Source: Fasciola hepatica
Lineage: Eukaryota; Platyhelminthes; Trematoda; Plagiorchiida; Fasciolidae
DNA: 64,000 bases
Reading direction: 5' to 3'
Assembly: GCA_948099385.1 (NCBI GenBank)
Contig: CANUEZ040000129.1
Coordinates: 7,942,501-8,006,500, forward strand
Below are positions 59,945 to 64,000 of the stretch, one piece after another; the stretch's first letter is position 1; every line of letters starts with the position of its first letter. A program made the translations under genes and the position numbers. The notes beneath the pieces are model-generated. The model searched no databases. It saw only the letters and a program-made list of their open reading frames with translations, and had not been told where the DNA came from.

Positions 59945-60245
59945 GTTCGGCGCCAGCTGGAAACATAATTGTCATCAACCATACCGACAGAAATGAAATG
60001 GTTAGCATTGAACGTCTTGGGCAGGCTTTCTAGGCAGAACCCATTTGTATTTGTCAGTATTACTTCATCTGGCCTTTCTGAGGTAGGAATTACAACACAT
60101 TAGATCACATCCGGGTCGAAAATTCAACCAACAGAGAGCCTTGATGCATTTCTCAACCACAAGCCGCCTTCTCGGGTTTCCATTTGCGGCCGCGTAAGTA
60201 AGGAACGCTGTAAGAAACCCTTACAGTTTTGGTGACCTCATAAAG
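59945..60245 (+). mobile_element. Right-only fragment with gypsy integrase tail
   Basis: An insert of about 300 bases absent from the left arm, which reads straight through at 12320-12330. The plus strand reads NIIVINHTDRNEMVSIERLG then QAF and TAG at 60031. The phrase (V/M)VS-I-(E/D)RL-x-x-A-(F/Y) is the usual end of the C-terminal domain of Ty3/gypsy integrase. The remainder resembles no known protein. It lies on the opposite strand to the gag fragment, so it is a separate insertion. Confidence 0.5.
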
Positions 60246-60249
60246 CAAG

Positions 60250-60425
60250 TGAGATCTTGTAAAGAAATAATAAAGGTAACAAGAAAATCAAAAGTACTTG
60301 TAGGATATATTATTAGAATGACGGGCCTGGATCTTAGATGAAAGTAAACCCACTTATGAATGTTGAACTCCGAGTGCCGGAATCTAACAGGCGGCCTTCC
60401 TATTGACGGGCAGATGCTCAATCAG
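60250..60425 (-). repeat. tRNA-derived SINE, right arm
   Basis: Partner of the SINE at 12143-12320, mirrored; the B box is mutated (AGATTCCGGC). Confidence 0.45.
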
Positions 60426-60880
60426 CGTATTACGGAATATTCATTTGCGTTATTCACACCCAGATTGACCGTATAATGGTATTTCAGGTGGCAAAGCATC
60501 CGCCTTCTGAGTGGAAGGTCATCAGTCAGATTTCGGTTTGTACCATTTTGTTCTTGAATGCGAAAACCAGTCAGATTTCCAATATCCAATACGTAAATAA
60601 GCATAAAGAAACCGTACTACTGCTGCACGTGTTGCATTAAACGACAACAGCAAATTCGCCAGACGTCGCTTTTTTCAGTAATAATCTGTCCCCTTTCGAC
60701 AAAGGTATATCCTGGTAAAACTTTGTGTTATGCATACGGGCTACTTCGTTACCGGCAAAATCAAAATGATTCACTTTTGCTCTTCTCAGTGATGGATATA
60801 GGACTTAAAGGCAATTATAAAATTTGTCGTCTTCAATAAGACATCAAACGAAAAACATGAAGAAATGCGTATTCCGCCCG

Positions 60881-60898
60881 CCCCCCCCCCCCCCCCCC
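60881..60898. repeat. Poly-C run, expanded in the right arm
   Basis: 18 cytosines; the left-arm partner near 11685 has only 5 guanines. A slippage expansion. Confidence 0.95.
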
Positions 60899-61816
60899 GA
60901 AATTGCTAGATGAAATTCCCCGGCTGACCCAAGTTTCGTTACACTGCTGGTACCCCAAACGCGCACTCTACTATGACAGAATGGACCGTATTATATGTGT
61001 TAATACCAGTGATCTGTGACCTACCTCTGACTCAACCGCTCCCCGTTGAAGAAAGGGTACCGTGGTCCACGTCACCTCTTTATTGTCATGTTTGCGCTCT
61101 AGTTTGCTTCTTTTCTTCCACTGGGTCACAAATTTACAAGCCTCGTTTTGACGGCAATTTCACCATTACAATCTACTTACCAAATTGTCCTTAGCTAATA
61201 TCTGTACCCCGTCCGTTCCTGGCCATATCATGTCGCACACCAGTGACTATGAGGTATCCACATGATGTTACCACTTGAGTAAGTATTGTCATGATTTGTT
61301 TCCGGCCGTTGGTATTGAAATTTCGGATGAGAAAAATGAAAGTGAACTTTCTTTTCCAGACTCCTCGTTCTAAGAATATACCTCGAGAGTTTTTCTGCGT
61401 CTCCCCTCTCTGGTCGTCTCGTTTATGGGTTGTTATCGACCGCCTTTTCCAGTTGCACGTAAAATGTGGCGAGGCTTCTGTGTAGGTTACTGTAATTCCA
61501 AACTTTGTTCTAAAACTATCCCAGTCATTCACAACAGTGAACACTTGCGTGTACATATGTTCTACTGAAAGCAAACATTGCAGCTCGAAACCCCTCTTCC
61601 CGGTTTTCGCGAGTGGTTCGATGAGAGACAAACGCCTCTTTTTGCTCGGTTAATATATATTCTGATTTCACGGTTCTGATCAGAATATTGGAACTAAGAA
61701 GGTTACTAGCTTTCCGGAATATCACGATTCTGTAACCAGGACAAAGGAATTCAAGTCAATCATAACCTGGTATTTTATCCTAATTATTACAAACTGAGCC
61801 AACTCCAAATCAATGA

Positions 61817-62352
61817 GAACTGAACATTATTGGTCATTCGCACAATCGCGTTCATCTGTTATCCTCATCTGTCACACTATTTTTTGTGGTAAAAATGCTG
61901 TTATTAATTTTGTCCAGTTATCCATCTTACCGCTTAAGAGTAGACTTATCGTAGGTACAATCAAACATGTCAAATGCACCGAACGGATGGATGCCAGTTA
62001 GTAATCCTGCGGTAAGCAGTCAAATTATAAGCTACTCCACTGTGGCGGATGCTGTGTCACGCTGTAACTTGTGAGGGTAAACTGTATGATCTGTATACAA
62101 AAAGTCAAATTCCCACCTGTTCAGATGATAGAGCGCTCGGTGTACTAAGCTGAGGGTGGCAACTATATGTAGGTTCGAATCCCACTGGGGTCAACGACCA
62201 ATAAATTTTGGTCATTTTGAAAAATTTATCGTACAGTGTCGAACTCCTCAGACTACTAGAGACTCAAACTTGAAGGACAAACAACCTTCTATAGCACCGA
62301 ACAACAGGTCAACCAACGGTAATTTAATATCACACAGCACATCTCAACCAGT
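61817..62352 (+). mobile_element. Right-only insert with SINE head
   Basis: About 535 bases absent from the left arm, where AATCAGTGCACTTTGCAC (in reverse, near 10765-10785) is continuous. Near 62107-62195 it has an A box (TGATAGAGCGCTCGG) and a perfect B box GGTTCGAATCC followed by CACTGGGGTCAAC, as in the left-only SINE at 34225-34320. The remaining sequence of the insert is not recognised. Confidence 0.6.
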
Positions 62353-62439
62353 GACTTTGCACGGTAGCAATACGTTTCCTGCACGCCGATCCACTACTTC
62401 GGCGGAAATCTCCTCAGAAAGCAGTCTAACTGAAACAGA

Positions 62440-62570
62440 TATTCTCTCACATACAACCTACGAAGGACAAAACTGCTGCACAGTGTTTCCATGGCTTTCA
62501 GTGGTCGATTGAGTGTTCATGCTGCATGAAGTATCACTATTCCAGATTGAATTGAAGAAACTTATGAATA
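62440..62570 (+). repeat. Dispersed repeat, outer right arm
   Basis: Partner of 10570-10700; reads QNCCTVFPWLSVVD through the phrase that is KTAAQCSYGYQW on the other arm, so the possible frame has decayed by single-base changes. Confidence 0.45.
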
Positions 62571-64000
62571 AAAATCGAATGTGAGCTGGATGAATTTAGG
62601 ATAAGTCTCCTAACTAAATTTTCTCTCCCCGTTTGTCCATTCCAAAATGCTTTCAGGGACGATATCATGTGAAGCTTTGCTACAACTCTTGTATGCTTTT
62701 AACCTACCTCTCCAAGAATAATTCTGCTTCAAAGGCACAAACCTAAGATCCCCAGATCAACTGATATACTTCAGTTCTCGAACCTAAGGTATCTGGAAGT
62801 TGGTAATATGGTTATCAGACGAATAAATGATGCCAACATACAAATGACTCTCGTGTGCCGATCATGAATTTGGAACGGCATGGTATCTTATCTTCTCTTC
62901 AGTGTATCTTGTACTGCGAGTTGACTGCTGAAAGGTGATACTTGAAAATGGTTGGTAATAAACAATTTAGAACAAAACAGCACGGCAAACAAGCTCGTTG
63001 TCAGTTTTTGTATTCTTTGCAATACGTAACAATTAAGTATGACTCGTAAGGCAAGAAAGATGATCCAGATCTGTCTCTGCACGTGCGTGATTGAGGGTAA
63101 AACTGATCACAAAGTAAAATGATCAAGTGGTTGCCAAGGTGTTTGCAAAACTGGGTGTTTGAACCAACAATTCCTGAAAACTCATGGGGGTTAGGGTGGG
63201 AAGGGGATCGTGCAGCCAGATGCAAACAATTTTGGCTGTGTCTGTAGGATGTGAAATTTGACATGTCTTGGTTGCTAAGGCAAATAACTGTGTGATTAAT
63301 TTAACGCGCACACGCGCACGCACAAAGACAGACTTAGGTCTTCGCTCCCCTCGTGTTATTAGTCATTTTGATTCCTGTGAGTTATTGCGGGCATGATTAA
63401 CAAAAACAAGCTTGTTTGCCGTGCTCTTTTTATTCTCAGTGTCTTCTGTGAGGTATTCCCGACACAAAAGGGGCAGTTTCACTATATTCGGAAATTTCTT
63501 TAGCGCCATGTACGAGGTAAAATACAGACGATAAGCTGAGTTTATTAGTTTTCTACCTAAAATGCCCTGGTGTTAGCGAATAGTAGGTTAACATGTTTAG
63601 ACTGCAAGAGATGCATACATTTTCCAAAATTTTTATAACAAATCATATCTGACGGTGGATTGGGAGTCCACTCAGGCTGGTGGGGCGACGAACACTGTTG
63701 TCTTTCACCGATCCAAAACAATGTTTGAGCCGTGCGATTCAAACTTACCACTATCTAACGCATATAGTTCTACCATTAGTGACCAATGAAAGGTGTTACT
63801 GTTGGGACAGAGGATTTCTACATCCAACACAGAGAAAACAAATATGTGATAATTCGAGTTTCATGGGGTGAACAACTACGTCACTGGAAAATTCTCATGC
63901 ATTTCGTGTGAAATCTCATTTATGCAGTACAGAGACCAACATCACAATCCCAACTCTACCAAGCTCAAAAACGGAAATGTTCATTCGAAATTCCGTCCAA

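Larger units (their letters stand above)
40995..64000 (-). repeat. Right arm of giant inverted duplication
   Basis: Reverse complement of 9345-38354, truncated by the window end. It lacks the left-only stretches at 13507-15675, 19259-19776, 23476-28716 and 33800-34755, and carries its own at about 50945-51100, 53553-54415, 54628-54890, 59945-60245 and 61817-62352. It retains the gag-bearing form of the shared gypsy insertion. Because both arms carry private elements, neither is simply an ancestral copy. Confidence 0.95.

Noticed and set aside
9345..64000. Simple fold-back sequencing or assembly artefact as the cause of the palindrome
   Set aside because: A fold-back copies the same molecule and gives arms without divergence or a unique spacer. 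Here the arms differ by base changes, private insertions and different states of one LTR element. A join of two haplotypes is not excluded.
1..64000. CRISPR array, bacterial operon or phage region
   Set aside because: No regularly spaced direct repeats, no long tightly packed frames and no ribosome-binding pattern; all recognised elements are animal retroelements.

Overview
The window reads as repeat-rich, intron-like DNA from an animal. The mix of Penelope-like elements, a jockey/CR1-type LINE, a Ty3/gypsy LTR element with a 4-base target duplication and several tRNA-derived SINEs, at a GC content a little over 40 percent, fits a flatworm and most of all a digenean trematode. That placement is inference; no species marker is visible. 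There is no bacterial-type operon and no complete host protein gene.

The dominating structure is a very long, imperfect inverted duplication. Left-arm positions 9345 to 38354 pair in reverse complement with right-arm positions 64000 down to 40995, around a 2.6-kb spacer that carries a degenerate LINE fragment. The window end cuts the right arm, so the true arm may be longer and positions 1 to 9344 cannot be called unique. Alignment is mosaic by eye: some blocks, mainly the inner 3 to 4 kb, are almost perfectly identical, while other blocks differ at roughly one base in ten. At least nine sizeable stretches are present in one arm only. Left only: 13507-15675, 19259-19776, 23476-28716 and 33800-34755. 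Right only: about 50945-51100, 53553-54415, 54628-54890, 59945-60245 and 61817-62352.

Outside the arms (1-9344) lie two related tRNA-like SINEs, a nearly complete but broken Penelope-like element at 2227-5344 whose 3' third is repeated in inverted orientation at its 5' side, and a decayed LINE on the minus strand at about 6150-7326.

The arms act as a paired record. One gypsy insertion is a solo LTR in the left arm but an LTR plus broken gag plus LTR stub in the right arm. A left-only insert at 13507-15675 is a decayed Penelope-like element whose middle is replaced by a fragment resembling the coiled coil of TANGO1/cTAGE5. Another left-only stretch holds a 69-base exon-like segment resembling the start of a Slit-type leucine-rich repeat. 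Most open frames in the arms are short, overlap on both strands and show no coding pattern.
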